From: Curtobacterium herbarum
GTDB lineage: Bacteria; Actinomycetota; Actinomycetes; Actinomycetales; Microbacteriaceae
Assembly (NCBI RefSeq): GCF_016907335.1
Contig: NZ_JAFBBT010000001.1
Location: 310,001-374,000, forward strand
Reading direction: 5' to 3'
Length of the DNA stretch: 64,000 nt
Positions 8,499 through 17,339 of the stretch are shown one piece after another. The position numbers were made by a program, and so were the translations under genes. The notes under the pieces are model-generated. The model was not told where the DNA came from. It searched no databases and saw nothing but the letters and a program-made list of their open reading frames with translations. Every line of letters begins with the position of its first letter. Within the stretch, counting starts at the first letter, position 1.

Positions 8499-9107
8499 TC
8501 AGCCGCGGCCCGCCCGGGTCCGGAGGCCGCAGCTCCGCCGCTCGAGGTCGGCCAGCGCCGCGACGGTCTGCGGGTCCCGCCCGCGCCACCGGTCCACCAC
8601 ACCGGGCCCGAGGGCGACGACGGCGTCCCGGCCGACCAGGGCGCGGAGCGCGAGGAGCTCTGCCCCGTCCGGCGACCGGTCGACGCGGCTGGTGGCGCTC
8701 GCGACCCGGACGAAGCGCCCGCGGGTCCGGACCCACACCAGCAGCAGGAGGGCGATGACCACGACGGTCAGCCCGCCCCCGACCAGGTGCGCCAGGTGCA
8801 GGGCGGTGTCGTGCTGCTGGGCCCCGGCGGCCGCGACGGCACCGGCGTGCTCGCTCGCCTTCCGGAGCGGGCTGCTCACCGCGTCCCCGGCGAGCGGGAT
8901 ACCGGACAGCGCCCGTGCGGTGGCGGCGAGCTGCTGCTGGAACGCGGTCCCCTCGGACTGCACCCGCGTGCCGATGGTGGCGAGCCGGGCGATCGAGCCG
9001 GCGACGTCGCGGCCGACGACCACCGCCAGGACGATGCCGAGCAGGACGAGCACGTCGCCGACGACCTGCCGGGCACGTCGGATCGGGCGGCTGTCGTACA
9101 CGACCAT
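8499..9107 (-). CDS. Two-transmembrane protein of unknown function
   Basis: A 202-residue protein beginning MVVYDSRPIRRARQ. One membrane span lies about residues 15-33 (VGDVLVLLGIVLAVVVGRD) and a second about 105-125 (HLVGGGLTVVVIALLLLVWV). Between them is an external segment of about 70 residues, polar and likely helical. The last 75 residues are cytoplasmic, Arg-rich and contain LLALRALVGRDAVVAL. The ATG at 9107 is chosen because AGGAGG stands 6 bases upstream. It is divergent from hen1 and shares a 164-base regulatory region with it. No functional family is recognised. Confidence 0.75.
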   Translation of the reverse strand: MVVYDSRPIRRARQVVGDVLVLLGIVLAVVVGRDVAGSIARLATIGTRVQSEGTAFQQQLAATARALSGIPLAGDAVSSPLRKASEHAGAVAAAGAQQHDTALHLAHLVGGGLTVVVIALLLLVWVRTRGRFVRVASATSRVDRSPDGAELLALRALVGRDAVVALGPGVVDRWRGRDPQTVAALADLERRSCGLRTRAGRG

Positions 9108-9174
9108 CACGGGCCTCCTGTCGGGGGACCGGTGCCGGGGGCGGCGGGACGGTCGACGTCCCAGTCTGCTGCCG

Positions 9175-9205
9175 TTGCCTGGACGCCGTGCCGTCGTACT
9201 AGGCT
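9175..9205 (+). promoter_or_regulatory. Candidate promoter of hen1-pnkp
   Basis: TTGCCT (9175-9180) and TAGGCT (9200-9205), or the overlapping TACTAG (9197-9202), form a -35/-10 pair with a 16-19 base spacer. The resulting leader is about 60 bases and ends with a GGAGG before the hen1 ATG, unlike the leaderless genes around it. Confidence 0.45.
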
Positions 9206-9271
9206 CGCTCTCCGGCCTCGGACCCGCCGGGCGGCAGTGATGCCGGACCACGACGATCGGAGGCCACGCGC

Positions 9272-10783
9272 ATGCTCGTGACCATCACCACCCGCGGTGA
9301 CGCCGCCCCGGACCTCTCGCACCTGCTGCACAAGCACCCCGAGCGGGCCCAGTCCTTCGACCTCAGCGTCGGCACGGCGCACGTCTTCTACCCCGCGGAC
9401 ACCCCGGACGAGTGCACCGCCGCCCTGCTGCTCGAGGTCGACGCGATCGCCCTCGCCCGCAGCAAGCGGTACGGCGCCGACGCGCAGGCGCTGTCGCGGT
9501 ACGTCAACGACCGGCCCTACGCGTCGACCTCGATGCTCGCGCTGGCGATCGGACAGGTGTTCCGCAGCGCGATGGGTGGGCGCAGTGCCTCCCGGCCGGA
9601 GCGTGCAGCCGAGCCGCTCGACCTCGAGCTCGCCCTGACCAGCGTGCCGAGCGAGGTCGACGAGCACGGTGTCGGCCTGGCCACCCGGCTCTTCGCGCCG
9701 CTCGGCTGGGACGTCGAGGAGACCCGACGGCCGCTCGACGACACCCGGCCGGAGTGGGGCGACGCAGCCACGGTCGGGCTGCGGCTGCGCGGACGGGTCC
9801 GGCTCGCCGACGCGCTCCGCCAGCTCACGGTGCTGCTGCCGGTGCTCGACGACGCCAAGCACTACTGGGTCGGCGACGACGAGGTCGGCACGCTGCTCCG
9901 TCGGGGCGAGGGCTGGCTCGCCGGCCACCCGCTCCGGGAGCTCATCACGACGCGGTCGCTCGCGCACCAGCGTTCCCTCGTGGACGACGCGACCGGACGG
10001 CTGCTCGGGCTCGACGGCGCCGCCGGCGACGGCGGTGCCGTGGTCGGGGGTGCCGGGGACACCGCTGTCGACGAGGTCTCCGCCGACGACGACGGCACGA
10101 CGGCTCCGCCCGAGACGCCGCTGTACCGCCGCCGCGCCGAGGCCGTCCTGACGGCGCTCGCCGACGTCCAGGCCCACACCGTCGCCGACGTCGGCTGTGG
10201 TGAAGGTGCCCTCCTGCGGCACCTGTTCGCCGACCGCTCCTTCACGACGATCATCGGCACCGACGTCGCACCCCGTGAACTCGCACGGGCCGAGCGGCGC
10301 CTGCGACTCGACGACGTCAGCGACGAGCAGCGGGCGCGGGTGCGGCTGCTGCAGTCCTCGGTCACGTACTCCGACGACCGGATCGCCGGCCTCGACGCCG
10401 TCGTCCTGATGGAGGTCGTCGAGCACGTCGACCCCGAGCGACTGCCGGCACTCGAGGCCTCGGTGTTCCAGGCCGCCCGCCCCGCAGCCGTCGTCGTGAC
10501 CACCCCGAACGCCGAGCACAACGTCCGCTTCCCCTCGTTGGCGGCCGGTCGGTTCCGGCACCCGGACCACCGGTTCGAGTGGACCCGCGACGAGTTCCGC
10601 AGGTGGGCGCAGGCCGTCGGCGACCGGCACGGCTACACCGTCGAACACCGACCCGTGGGCGACGACGACCCCGAGGTCGGCCCGCCCACCCAGCTCGCCC
10701 TGTTCCGCCGCCACACGACCGGCAGCCACACGACGACCAGCCCGACGACCACCAGCCCGACGACCGGAGGCACCGCCGCATGA
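9272..10783 (+). CDS. hen1: Bacterial Hen1: 3'-terminal RNA ribose 2'-O-methyltransferase
   Basis: Partner of Pnkp in bacterial RNA repair. It methylates the 2'-OH at the cleaved 3' end before ligation, so the repaired RNA resists being cut again at that site (established for the family). The protein has 503 residues. The N-terminal half (1-240, MLVTITTRGD then SKRYGADAQALSRYVNDRPY) is the Hen1-specific domain that activates the Pnkp ligase. The methyltransferase half carries the SAM motif ADVGCGEGALLRHL (about 305-318), the Mn-binding set Glu381, Glu384, His385 in MEVVEHVDPERL and His433 in HPDHRFEW, and TTPNAEHN. The tail is a Thr/Ser/Pro repeat. It overlaps pnkp by ATGA. Confidence 0.96.
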   Translation: MLVTITTRGDAAPDLSHLLHKHPERAQSFDLSVGTAHVFYPADTPDECTAALLLEVDAIALARSKRYGADAQALSRYVNDRPYASTSMLALAIGQVFRSAMGGRSASRPERAAEPLDLELALTSVPSEVDEHGVGLATRLFAPLGWDVEETRRPLDDTRPEWGDAATVGLRLRGRVRLADALRQLTVLLPVLDDAKHYWVGDDEVGTLLRRGEGWLAGHPLRELITTRSLAHQRSLVDDATGRLLGLDGAAGDGGAVVGGAGDTAVDEVSADDDGTTAPPETPLYRRRAEAVLTALADVQAHTVADVGCGEGALLRHLFADRSFTTIIGTDVAPRELARAERRLRLDDVSDEQRARVRLLQSSVTYSDDRIAGLDAVVLMEVVEHVDPERLPALEASVFQAARPAAVVVTTPNAEHNVRFPSLAAGRFRHPDHRFEWTRDEFRRWAQAVGDRHGYTVEHRPVGDDDPEVGPPTQLALFRRHTTGSHTTTSPTTTSPTTGGTAA

Positions 10784-13398
10784 CCGCCCTGACCGTCCCC
10801 ACCATGTCCCTGGTGCTCCTCGTCGGCACGAGCGGTTCCGGCAAGTCCACGTTCGCCGCGCAGCACTTCGGCCGCTTCGAGACCCTGTCGAGCGACTTCT
10901 TCCGCGGCCTCGTCTCGAACGACGAGGACGACCAGGCCGCGACCCCCGCCGCGTTCGAGGCGCTGAAGCACGTCGCCGCCCAGCGGCTGCGCGCCGGCCT
11001 GCTCACCGTCGTCGACGCGACGAACGTGCAGGCCGAGGCCCGTCGCGACTTCGTGCAGCTCGCCCGCGAGCACGACGTGCTGCCGGTCGCGATCGTCCTC
11101 GACGTCCCCGAGTCGGTCTGCATCGCCCGGAACGCCGCCCGCACCGGCCGTGACTTCGGCCCCGAGGTCATCCGCCGCCAGCAGGGGCAGCTCCGCCGCG
11201 GGCTCAAGGCCCTGGGCAAGGAGGGCTTCCGCCGCGTCCACGTCCTGCACGGCGAGGACGAGATCGCCGCCGCCACGATCGTCCGCGAACCCCTGCTCAA
11301 CGACCGCACCGGCGAGCACGGCCCCTTCGACGTCATCGGGGACGTGCACGGCTGCCGCTCCGAGCTCGAGACGCTCCTCGGCCGCCTCGGCTGGACCCTG
11401 GTCCGCGACGACCTCGGGCGTCCTGTCGACGCCGTGCACCCCGCGGACCGCCAAGCACTGTTCCTCGGCGACCTGGTCGACCGCGGCCCGGACTCCCCGG
11501 GGGTCCTGCGGCTCGTGATGGGCATGGTGCGGAACGGCCACGCCCTCGCCGTCCCGGGCAACCACGAGGACAAGCTCGTCCGCGCGCTCGACGGCCGCAA
11601 GGTCCAGACGTCGCACGGGCTCGCCGAGACCCTCGCGCAGCTCGCCGCCGAGCCGGACGCCTTCCGCGACGAGGTCCGCGAGTTCTGCCGGTCCCTCGTC
11701 GGCCACCTGGTCCTCGACGACGGCCGGCTCGTCGTCGCGCACGCGGGGCTCAAGGAGCAGTACCAGGGCCGGGCCTCCGGTCGGGTGCGGTCCTTCGCGC
11801 TCTACGGCGACACCACGGGCGAGAGCGACGAGTACGGCCTGCCCGTCCGCCTGCCGTGGGCGGACTCGTACCGCGGGAAGGCGACGGTCCTCTACGGCCA
11901 CACGCCGACGGTCGACACCGAGTGGATCAACGGCACCATGTGCCTCGACACCGGGTGCGTGTTCGGCGGCAAGCTCTCCGCGCTCCGCTACCCCGAGCGT
12001 GAGGTCGTCCAGGTCCCCGCCGAGCGGGTCCACCACGAAGCCGCCAAGCCGCTCGAGCCGCTGCGCGGACCGGGCACGTCGACGACGGGTGCCGACGGTG
12101 CGGACGTGGGGCGTGCCTCCAGTCCGGCCGGGAGGCCCGTGGCCGGCCCCGCCGCACCGCGTCGCGTCCCCGGGCTGCTCCCGATCGAGGACGTCACCGG
12201 CAAGCAGATCGTCGAGACCCGGCACCACGGCCGGATCGGCATCCGTGCCGAGAACGCCGCCGGCGCCCTCGAAGTGATGAGCCGCTTCGCCGTCGACCCG
12301 CGCTGGCTGCCGTACCTGCCGCCGACGATGAGCCCGGTCGCGACCTCGGCGCACCCCGACCACCTGGAGCACCCGGACGAGGCGTTCGCGTACTACCGGG
12401 GCCAGGGCGTCGAGCACGTGCGGATGGAGGAGAAGCACATGGGCTCCCGTGGGACCGTGCTGCTCGCACGCGACCCCGCCCGCTTCGGTACACCGGCCGA
12501 CTGGAACGGCGTCGTCACGACCCGCACGGGCCGGGCGTTCTTCGACGCCGTCGACACACGGACGTTCCTCGGGCGACTCGACGCTGCGGTCGAGGCGGCC
12601 GGGCTCTGGGACGAACTCGACACCGACTGGCTGCTGCTCGACGGCGAGGTGCTGCCGTGGGCGGTCAAGGCCGAGGGCATGATCCGCGACTGGTACGCCG
12701 AGGTCGGGGCCGCTGCCGGCGGGGCCTTCCCGGACGCCCTGGCCGCGCTCGCCGCCGCCCGTGACGGCGGCGTCGACGTCACCGACCTGCTGGCCCGGAC
12801 CGAGCAGCGGGCGGTCGACGCGGCCGCCTACACCGCGTCCTACCGCCGGTACGCCGACCCCGCGACCGGCCTCGACGACGTGCGGTTCGCGCCGTTCCAG
12901 GTCCTGGCAGCCCAGGGACGGACGTTCGCGGACCGGCCGCACGGGTGGCACATGGCGGTCGCCGACCGGCTGGCCGCCGCCGCACCCGACGTGGTGCGGG
13001 CGACCCGCTCGCTGCTCGTCGACGTGCGGGACGAGGCGAGCCGTGCGGCCGGGGTCGAGTGGTGGCAGGACCTCACCGGCGCCGGGGGCGAAGGTGCCGT
13101 CGTGAAGCCGGAGACGAACCTGACCCGGGGACCGAAGGGACTGGTGCAGCCGGGCGTGAAGGTCCGCGGGCGGGAGTACCTGCGGATCATCTACGGGCCG
13201 GAGTGCACGGAGCCGGGCAACCTGGCGCGCCTCAAGGACCGGGACCTCGGCCACAAGCGGTCGATGGCGCTCCGCGAGTACGCCCTCGGGCTGGAGTCAC
13301 TCGAGCGCTTCGTCGAGGGGGAGCCGCTGTGGCGCGTGCACCAGGCCGTGTTCGGGGTGCTGGCGATGGAGTCGGAGGCGGTCGACCCGCGGTTGTGA
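10780..13398 (+). CDS. pnkp: Polynucleotide kinase-phosphatase-ligase (bacterial Pnkp)
   Basis: Three-domain RNA repair enzyme of 872 residues, matching the roughly 870 of the family. The N-terminal kinase has P-loop GTSGSGKST (16-24) and phosphorylates 5'-OH RNA ends. The metallophosphatase carries DVIGDVHG (184-191), GDLVDRG (230-236) and GNHED (260-264) and heals 2',3'-cyclic phosphate ends. The C-terminal adenylyltransferase has EEKHMGSR with Lys552 as nucleotidylated residue, and needs Hen1 for sealing. The linker at about 428-463 is Gly/Ala/Pro-rich and contains a copy of the window's GCCTCC..GGGAGGC repeat (12116-12140). Cotranslated with hen1. Confidence 0.97.
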   Translation: MTALTVPTMSLVLLVGTSGSGKSTFAAQHFGRFETLSSDFFRGLVSNDEDDQAATPAAFEALKHVAAQRLRAGLLTVVDATNVQAEARRDFVQLAREHDVLPVAIVLDVPESVCIARNAARTGRDFGPEVIRRQQGQLRRGLKALGKEGFRRVHVLHGEDEIAAATIVREPLLNDRTGEHGPFDVIGDVHGCRSELETLLGRLGWTLVRDDLGRPVDAVHPADRQALFLGDLVDRGPDSPGVLRLVMGMVRNGHALAVPGNHEDKLVRALDGRKVQTSHGLAETLAQLAAEPDAFRDEVREFCRSLVGHLVLDDGRLVVAHAGLKEQYQGRASGRVRSFALYGDTTGESDEYGLPVRLPWADSYRGKATVLYGHTPTVDTEWINGTMCLDTGCVFGGKLSALRYPEREVVQVPAERVHHEAAKPLEPLRGPGTSTTGADGADVGRASSPAGRPVAGPAAPRRVPGLLPIEDVTGKQIVETRHHGRIGIRAENAAGALEVMSRFAVDPRWLPYLPPTMSPVATSAHPDHLEHPDEAFAYYRGQGVEHVRMEEKHMGSRGTVLLARDPARFGTPADWNGVVTTRTGRAFFDAVDTRTFLGRLDAAVEAAGLWDELDTDWLLLDGEVLPWAVKAEGMIRDWYAEVGAAAGGAFPDALAALAAARDGGVDVTDLLARTEQRAVDAAAYTASYRRYADPATGLDDVRFAPFQVLAAQGRTFADRPHGWHMAVADRLAAAAPDVVRATRSLLVDVRDEASRAAGVEWWQDLTGAGGEGAVVKPETNLTRGPKGLVQPGVKVRGREYLRIIYGPECTEPGNLARLKDRDLGHKRSMALREYALGLESLERFVEGEPLWRVHQAVFGVLAMESEAVDPRL

Positions 13399-13416
13399 GC
13401 GGCACGCGGACGGGAG

Positions 13417-13474
13417 TTCGCGCTGAGCGACAGTCCTCGTGGCCGGCGACCCGAGCGCTGTCGCTCAGCGCGAA
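13417..13474. repeat. 17-bp perfect inverted repeat after pnkp
   Basis: TTCGCGCTGAGCGACAG (13417-13433) is exactly complemented at 13458-13474 around a 24-base centre. It lies between convergent pnkp and the HEPN gene. It may terminate both, but is another member of the long-palindrome class seen in several intergenic gaps here. Confidence 0.75.
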
Positions 13475-13539
13475 ATTGGTGTTGCCCGATCGGGGTGGGG
13501 GAGTTCCGTCTTCAACGCCGGACGGCGCGAGTGTGCCGG

Positions 13540-14295
13540 TCAGCGTTCGAGCGTCACGTGCCGATCCGTCGCGATGTGGTCGAGTGCAGCCTGCGCGCGC
13601 TCGTCCTCGAGGAGCGCGTCCACAGCATCCCAGCGGCGCGCCCACCGACCGAGCTCAGGACTGACGGCGGTCGTGAGCGTTCTGGCATCCTCGAGGATCA
13701 GGGCCGGTGACCGCCGCAGCTGACGCCCCTCCGATCCGACGCCCGGTTGGGGGAACCCGAAGACGATCGGCTCGCAGTGGTTGATGCGGTTCCGTGCCCA
13801 ATTGAGACGGAGCGCGAGGCGGTGGACTTCGCGGCGGGTCCGGCCCGGGAACGCAACGCCGAGAGCTGGTTCCCAGAAGGACTCGGAGTAGGACGCTTTC
13901 GTTCCGTCGGATTTCCGGCCACCGCGACCCAACACCGCCACCCAGGTCCCCAGCATGAGTTGCGCGACGACCTGGCCTGGTTGCGCACCGACGCCGACGC
14001 GTGCGATCGCCGTCTCCACCTGCCCGAGGAGGTCTTCATCGAACGCATCCCGCTGGTTCTCGAACCAGCGGGGTCCGAACTTCGCTGCGAGAGACCGGTG
14101 CAGGTGCTCGCGCAGCGCGACCTCCACGAGTCGGAGGACTGCATGGAAGTGCGAGGCCAGCGACGCGTCGACGAGGGCCAGCTCGACGGCTGCGCGGTCT
14201 GCACCACCGACTGCAGCACGGAAGCGTCGCAGGCGAGCGGGTGCGAGACTCGCGATCAGAGCTCGCTGTTCGTCGTACGTCGGAGGCGGGATCAC
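13540..14295 (-). CDS. Abi-like HEPN-domain protein, putative RNase
   Basis: A 251-residue, mostly helical protein resembling the Abi_2/Abi-like family, whose members are HEPN RNases in abortive infection and toxin systems. The key evidence is the Rx4H motif, Arg168 to His173, in NWARNRINHCEP, the HEPN catalytic signature, together with LALVDASLASHFHAVLRLVEVALREH upstream only in general character (helical, acidic-basic) and FWEPALGVAFPG. I see no antitoxin gene beside it. The GTG at 14295 is preceded by an AT-rich stretch with ACTAT-N6-ATAGT. It converges on the hen1-pnkp RNA repair pair, which suggests but does not prove a functional link. Family call fairly sure; activity inferred. Confidence 0.75.
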   Translation of the reverse strand: MIPPPTYDEQRALIASLAPARLRRFRAAVGGADRAAVELALVDASLASHFHAVLRLVEVALREHLHRSLAAKFGPRWFENQRDAFDEDLLGQVETAIARVGVGAQPGQVVAQLMLGTWVAVLGRGGRKSDGTKASYSESFWEPALGVAFPGRTRREVHRLALRLNWARNRINHCEPIVFGFPQPGVGSEGRQLRRSPALILEDARTLTTAVSPELGRWARRWDAVDALLEDERAQAALDHIATDRHVTLER

Positions 14296-14306
14296 CCAGG
14301 CACGCT

Positions 14307-14322
14307 ACTATCGATGCATAGT
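14307..14322. promoter_or_regulatory. AT-rich small palindrome upstream of the HEPN gene
   Basis: ACTATCGATGCATAGT has 5-bp inverted arms and contains ATCGAT and ATGCAT. On the minus strand it offers -10-like TATGCA and GATAGT hexamers 12-25 bases before the GTG at 14295. It could be promoter plus operator. Confidence 0.35.
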
Positions 14323-14384
14323 CCCGCAGTCGAAAGGCTGCTCGGGTTCTGGAAGCCGTCGTAGTCCCTCGGGTCACGGCGGCT

Positions 14385-14993
14385 TCACCCGTCTCCGGGC
14401 GTGCGGATGTCCGGCTGTCGAACCCGCGAGCGGTACCGGATGTCTGCGGACTCCCGCGGGGCGAAACGCTCGGCGAAGTCGCGGTCGTTCGGGATCCAGA
14501 CGTCGCGCCACAGGGCCTCGTGCGACCGTCCGAGTTCGCGGTCCCGAGCGATCCCACGCCGAGCCGCCTCGTCGAGGTCGACGTCGCACCAGACCGCCAG
14601 GTCCAGCAGCCCCCGGACCTCCGGATGGAAGAGCCCGATCAGGTCGACCACGAGCAGGTCGGTGGTCGGCAACGGCTCCGGTGCTCCGAGCGCGCGGGCG
14701 GACCAGTCGAACCGGCGGAACGTGCTCGCACGACCGGCCCGGTGCGGCTCGAGGACCTCCGCAGCGAGCCGCAGGCGTTCGACCCCGTCCCAGTCCGTCG
14801 ACCGCCGGTGCGAACGGGTCGGGTCGAGGAAGTCGTCACCGCGGATGCGGACCGCCCCGGGCATCGTGTCGACGAGCGCGCGGGCGAACATCGACTTGCC
14901 GGACCCGCAGTGGCCGGACACCCCGACGACGAGCGGCGACCGTGCTGATCCGCGGCGCGTCCGGACGTGCTCGAGCAGGGCATCGCGGTCCAT
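14385..14993 (-). CDS. P-loop kinase, uridine kinase-like
   Basis: A 202-residue protein with Walker A GVSGHCGSGKSMFARAL near residue 28, then IRGDDFLDPTRSH, the position where uridine kinase-type enzymes bind the nucleoside, and LLVVDLIGLFHPEV as Walker B region. A lid segment with RRGIARDRELG is Arg-rich. It resembles actinobacterial uridine kinase/phosphoribulokinase-like small-molecule kinases; the substrate cannot be told. The ATG at 14993 is supported by TACGCT 6 bases upstream. It is divergent from tsaB, with the two -10 elements about 20 bases apart. Confidence 0.8.
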   Translation of the reverse strand: MDRDALLEHVRTRRGSARSPLVVGVSGHCGSGKSMFARALVDTMPGAVRIRGDDFLDPTRSHRRSTDWDGVERLRLAAEVLEPHRAGRASTFRRFDWSARALGAPEPLPTTDLLVVDLIGLFHPEVRGLLDLAVWCDVDLDEAARRGIARDRELGRSHEALWRDVWIPNDRDFAERFAPRESADIRYRSRVRQPDIRTPGDG

Positions 14994-14999
14994 CCCGTC

Positions 15000-15005
15000 A
15001 GCGTA
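15000..15005 (-). promoter_or_regulatory. -10 hexamer of the P-loop kinase gene (leaderless type)
   Basis: TACGCT on the minus strand ends 6 bases before the ATG at 14993. It faces the tsaB -10 at 15027-15032. Confidence 0.5.
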
Positions 15006-15026
15006 GGGCGGGCGCTGGTCCGCGCC

Positions 15027-15032
15027 TACGAT
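15027..15032 (+). promoter_or_regulatory. -10 hexamer of tsaB (leaderless type)
   Basis: TACGAT, 6 bases before the GTG of tsaB at 15039. It shows that tsaB-rimI-tsaD has its own promoter, separate from the tsaE operon. Confidence 0.5.
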
Positions 15033-15038
15033 GGATTC

Positions 15039-15659
15039 GTGCTGCTCGCGATCGACACCTCCGCCGGGACCTCGGTCGCCGTCGTCGACCCGTCGACCCG
15101 CCGGGTCCTCGCCGAGCGCGAGACCGAGGACACGCGCCGCCATGCCGAGGTGATCGGCCCGTTCCTCGACGAGACCCTGCGCGCCGCCGGCATCACGCCC
15201 GCCGACGTCACGGCCGTGGTCGCCGGCATGGGCCCCGGACCGTTCACCGGTCTGCGCGTCGGCATCGCCGCCGCCCGCACCTTCGCCGCCGCCCGGGGCG
15301 TCCCGTTCCTGCCGCTCGTCAGCCACGACGCCGTGGCCGCCGGCGAGCGGGGCCCGCTCGTCGTCCTCACCGACGCCCGCCGCCGCGAGGTCGCGTGGAG
15401 CGCGTACGACGCCGACGGCATCCGCGTCGCCGGTCCGGGTCTCGCCAGGCCGGCGGACCTGGACGACGTGCTGCGCGCCTCCCGTCCCGACACCGTCGAC
15501 TGGCGCCGGCACACCGCCGTCACGATCCCGGCCGGGAGGCTCGGGGTGCTCGCCGCCGACCGGCTCGCCTCCGGCACACCCCTGGCCGCGGACACGCCGG
15601 TGTACCTGCGGGAGCCCGACGTCACCGTCCCCGGCGCACCGAAGCGGGTGGCCCGGTGA
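15039..15659 (+). CDS. tsaB: tRNA t6A biosynthesis protein TsaB
   Basis: Scaffold partner of TsaD in threonylcarbamoyladenosine synthesis. The protein has 206 residues with the ASKHA-fold opening VLLAIDTSAGTSVAVV, the helix HAEVIGPFLDETL and the hallmark GMGPGPFTGLRVGIAAARTF. The GTG at 15039 begins directly at the conserved LLAIDTS and follows a -10 hexamer by 6 bases; longer in-frame starts run into unrelated sequence. The stop overlaps rimI by GTGA. Confidence 0.95.
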   Translation: MLLAIDTSAGTSVAVVDPSTRRVLAERETEDTRRHAEVIGPFLDETLRAAGITPADVTAVVAGMGPGPFTGLRVGIAAARTFAAARGVPFLPLVSHDAVAAGERGPLVVLTDARRREVAWSAYDADGIRVAGPGLARPADLDDVLRASRPDTVDWRRHTAVTIPAGRLGVLAADRLASGTPLAADTPVYLREPDVTVPGAPKRVAR

Positions 15660-16219
15660 CCCTCGCCCTGCCGGACGGTCTGCGCCTGCGGCCGGCGCAC
15701 CCGGCGGACCTCGACGACGTCATGTGGCTGGAGCGCGTCTCGTTCCCGACCGACGCCTGGTCGTCGTCGCAGATGTCGGAGGAACTGCACTCGCCCAACG
15801 GGTACTACGTCGTCATCGAGACCACGGGCGACGACTCCGCCCCCACGGTCGTCGGCTACGCGGGACTGTCGTCGCTGCCGGGCAACCCGGTGGCCGACGT
15901 GCAGACCATCGCGGTCGCCGCCGAGCAGCGTGGGAAGGGGATCGGCCGGGTCCTCTTCACCGAGCTGCTCGACGAAGCCCGACGCCGTGGCGTGTACGAG
16001 GTGTTCCTCGAGGTCCGCGCCGACAACCCCGTCGCGCAGACGATGTACGCCGGCTTCGGGTTCGCGCACATCGCCACCCGGCCGCGGTACTACCAGCCCG
16101 ACGGGGTCGACGCGTGGGTGATGCGTGCCGCGCTCGAGACCGGGAAACCCGCGGCACCCACCGGTCCGGGCTCCGGCCCCGGCCCGATCGGACAGGAGGC
16201 CCTCGATGAGCGCGACTGA
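15656..16219 (+). CDS. rimI: Ribosomal protein S18 alanine N-acetyltransferase
   Basis: GNAT acetyltransferase expected to acetylate the N-terminus of S18. The protein has 187 residues; the acetyl-CoA loop is [18 protein letters not shown], followed by the RimI-typical [20 protein letters not shown] and [15 protein letters not shown]. The C-terminal 30 residues are a Gly/Pro-rich tail. It overlaps tsaB (GTGA) and tsaD by 14 bases. The tsaB-rimI-tsaD order is widespread. Confidence 0.93.
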   Translation: MTLALPDGLRLRPAHPADLDDVMWLERVSFPTDAWSSSQMSEELHSPNGYYVVIETTGDDSAPTVVGYAGLSSLPGNPVADVQTIAVAAEQRGKGIGRVLFTELLDEARRRGVYEVFLEVRADNPVAQTMYAGFGFAHIATRPRYYQPDGVDAWVMRAALETGKPAAPTGPGSGPGPIGQEALDERD

Positions 16220-17261
16220 ACCCCTGGTGCTCGGCATCGAGACGAGCTGCGACGAGACCGGCGTCGGCATCGTCCGTGGCACCACCCTGCTCGCGAACGT
16301 GATCGCCTCGAGCATGGACGAGCACGCCCGGTACGGCGGCGTCGTCCCCGAGGTCGCCGCCCGCGCGCACCTCGAGGCGATGACCCCGACGCTGCAGCAG
16401 GCGCTCGCGCAGGCCGGCGTCACGCTCGACGAACTCGACGCCGTCGCGGTCACCGCCGGCCCCGGGCTCGCCGGTGCCCTGATGGTCGGGGTCGGCGCGG
16501 CGAAGGCGCTCGCCGTGGCGACCGGCAAGCCGCTGTACGGCGTGAACCACCTGGTCGGACACGTCGGCGCGGACGTGCTGCGGCCGGACGGGTCCGAGAT
16601 CGACCTGCCGACGGTGGCGCTGCTCGTCTCCGGCGGGCACACGTCCCTGCTCCTCGTGCGGGACCTGGTCGGGGACGTCGAGCTCCTCGGCGAGACCATC
16701 GACGACGCGGCGGGCGAGGCGTTCGACAAGGTCGCCCGGCTCCTGGGCCTGCCCTACCCCGGCGGGCCCCAGATCGACCGGGCCGCAGCGGACGGCGACC
16801 CCACCGCGATCCGGTTCCCGCGCGGGCTGACCCTGCCGAAGGACATGGCGGCGCACCGGTACGACTTCTCGTTCTCCGGGCTGAAGACCGCCGTCGCCCG
16901 CTGGGTCGAGCGGTGCCGCGACGAGGGCCGCGAGGTCCCGGTCGCCGACGTCGCCGCGAGCTTCCGGGAGGCCGTGGTCGACGTGCTCCTCACCAAGGCC
17001 CTCAACGCCTGCCGGGACACCGGTGTCGACCGACTGCTCCTGGGCGGTGGGGTGGTCGCGAACGCCCGACTGCGACAGGTCGCCGAGGAACGCTGCGCCG
17101 CGGCCGGTGTGGCCCTGCGGATCCCGCCGTTCGACCTGTGCACGGACAACGGGGCGATGATCGCGGCCGTCGGGGCCCGGCTCGTCGCCGAGGGGCACGC
17201 GCCGAGCGACCTCGGCATCGCGGCGGACTCCACCCTGCCGGTGACGACCGTCCAGGTCTGA
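16206..17261 (+). CDS. tsaD: tRNA N6-adenosine threonylcarbamoyltransferase
   Basis: Catalytic subunit of t6A synthesis, transferring the threonylcarbamoyl group to tRNA A37. The protein has 351 residues. [16 protein letters not shown] opens the ASKHA fold, [10 protein letters not shown] supplies the two metal-binding histidines, and [12 protein letters not shown] and [14 protein letters not shown] are family blocks. The ATG at 16206 matches the conserved N-terminus even though it lies inside rimI. Last gene of the tsaB operon. Confidence 0.97.
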   Translation: MSATEPLVLGIETSCDETGVGIVRGTTLLANVIASSMDEHARYGGVVPEVAARAHLEAMTPTLQQALAQAGVTLDELDAVAVTAGPGLAGALMVGVGAAKALAVATGKPLYGVNHLVGHVGADVLRPDGSEIDLPTVALLVSGGHTSLLLVRDLVGDVELLGETIDDAAGEAFDKVARLLGLPYPGGPQIDRAAADGDPTAIRFPRGLTLPKDMAAHRYDFSFSGLKTAVARWVERCRDEGREVPVADVAASFREAVVDVLLTKALNACRDTGVDRLLLGGGVVANARLRQVAEERCAAAGVALRIPPFDLCTDNGAMIAAVGARLVAEGHAPSDLGIAADSTLPVTTVQV

Positions 17262-17339
17262 GCCGGTCTCCCGAACCGCTCAGGGACCCGTGTGGGAGGA
17301 TCGGCCCCGGTGATCGAGTGGTCGCCAGGAGGGTGCCAC

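Noticed and set aside
10633..13254. 873-codon frame antisense to pnkp
   Set aside because: Shadow of the strongly biased pnkp coding sequence; the plus-strand product has all Pnkp motifs.
13540..14295. Classical toxin-antitoxin pair
   Set aside because: The HEPN protein has no adjacent small antitoxin gene on either strand, so only a stand-alone HEPN protein is called.
7393..15038. Integrative mobile element
   Set aside because: No integrase, transposase, tRNA target or terminal direct repeats were found; it is better described as a variable gene block.
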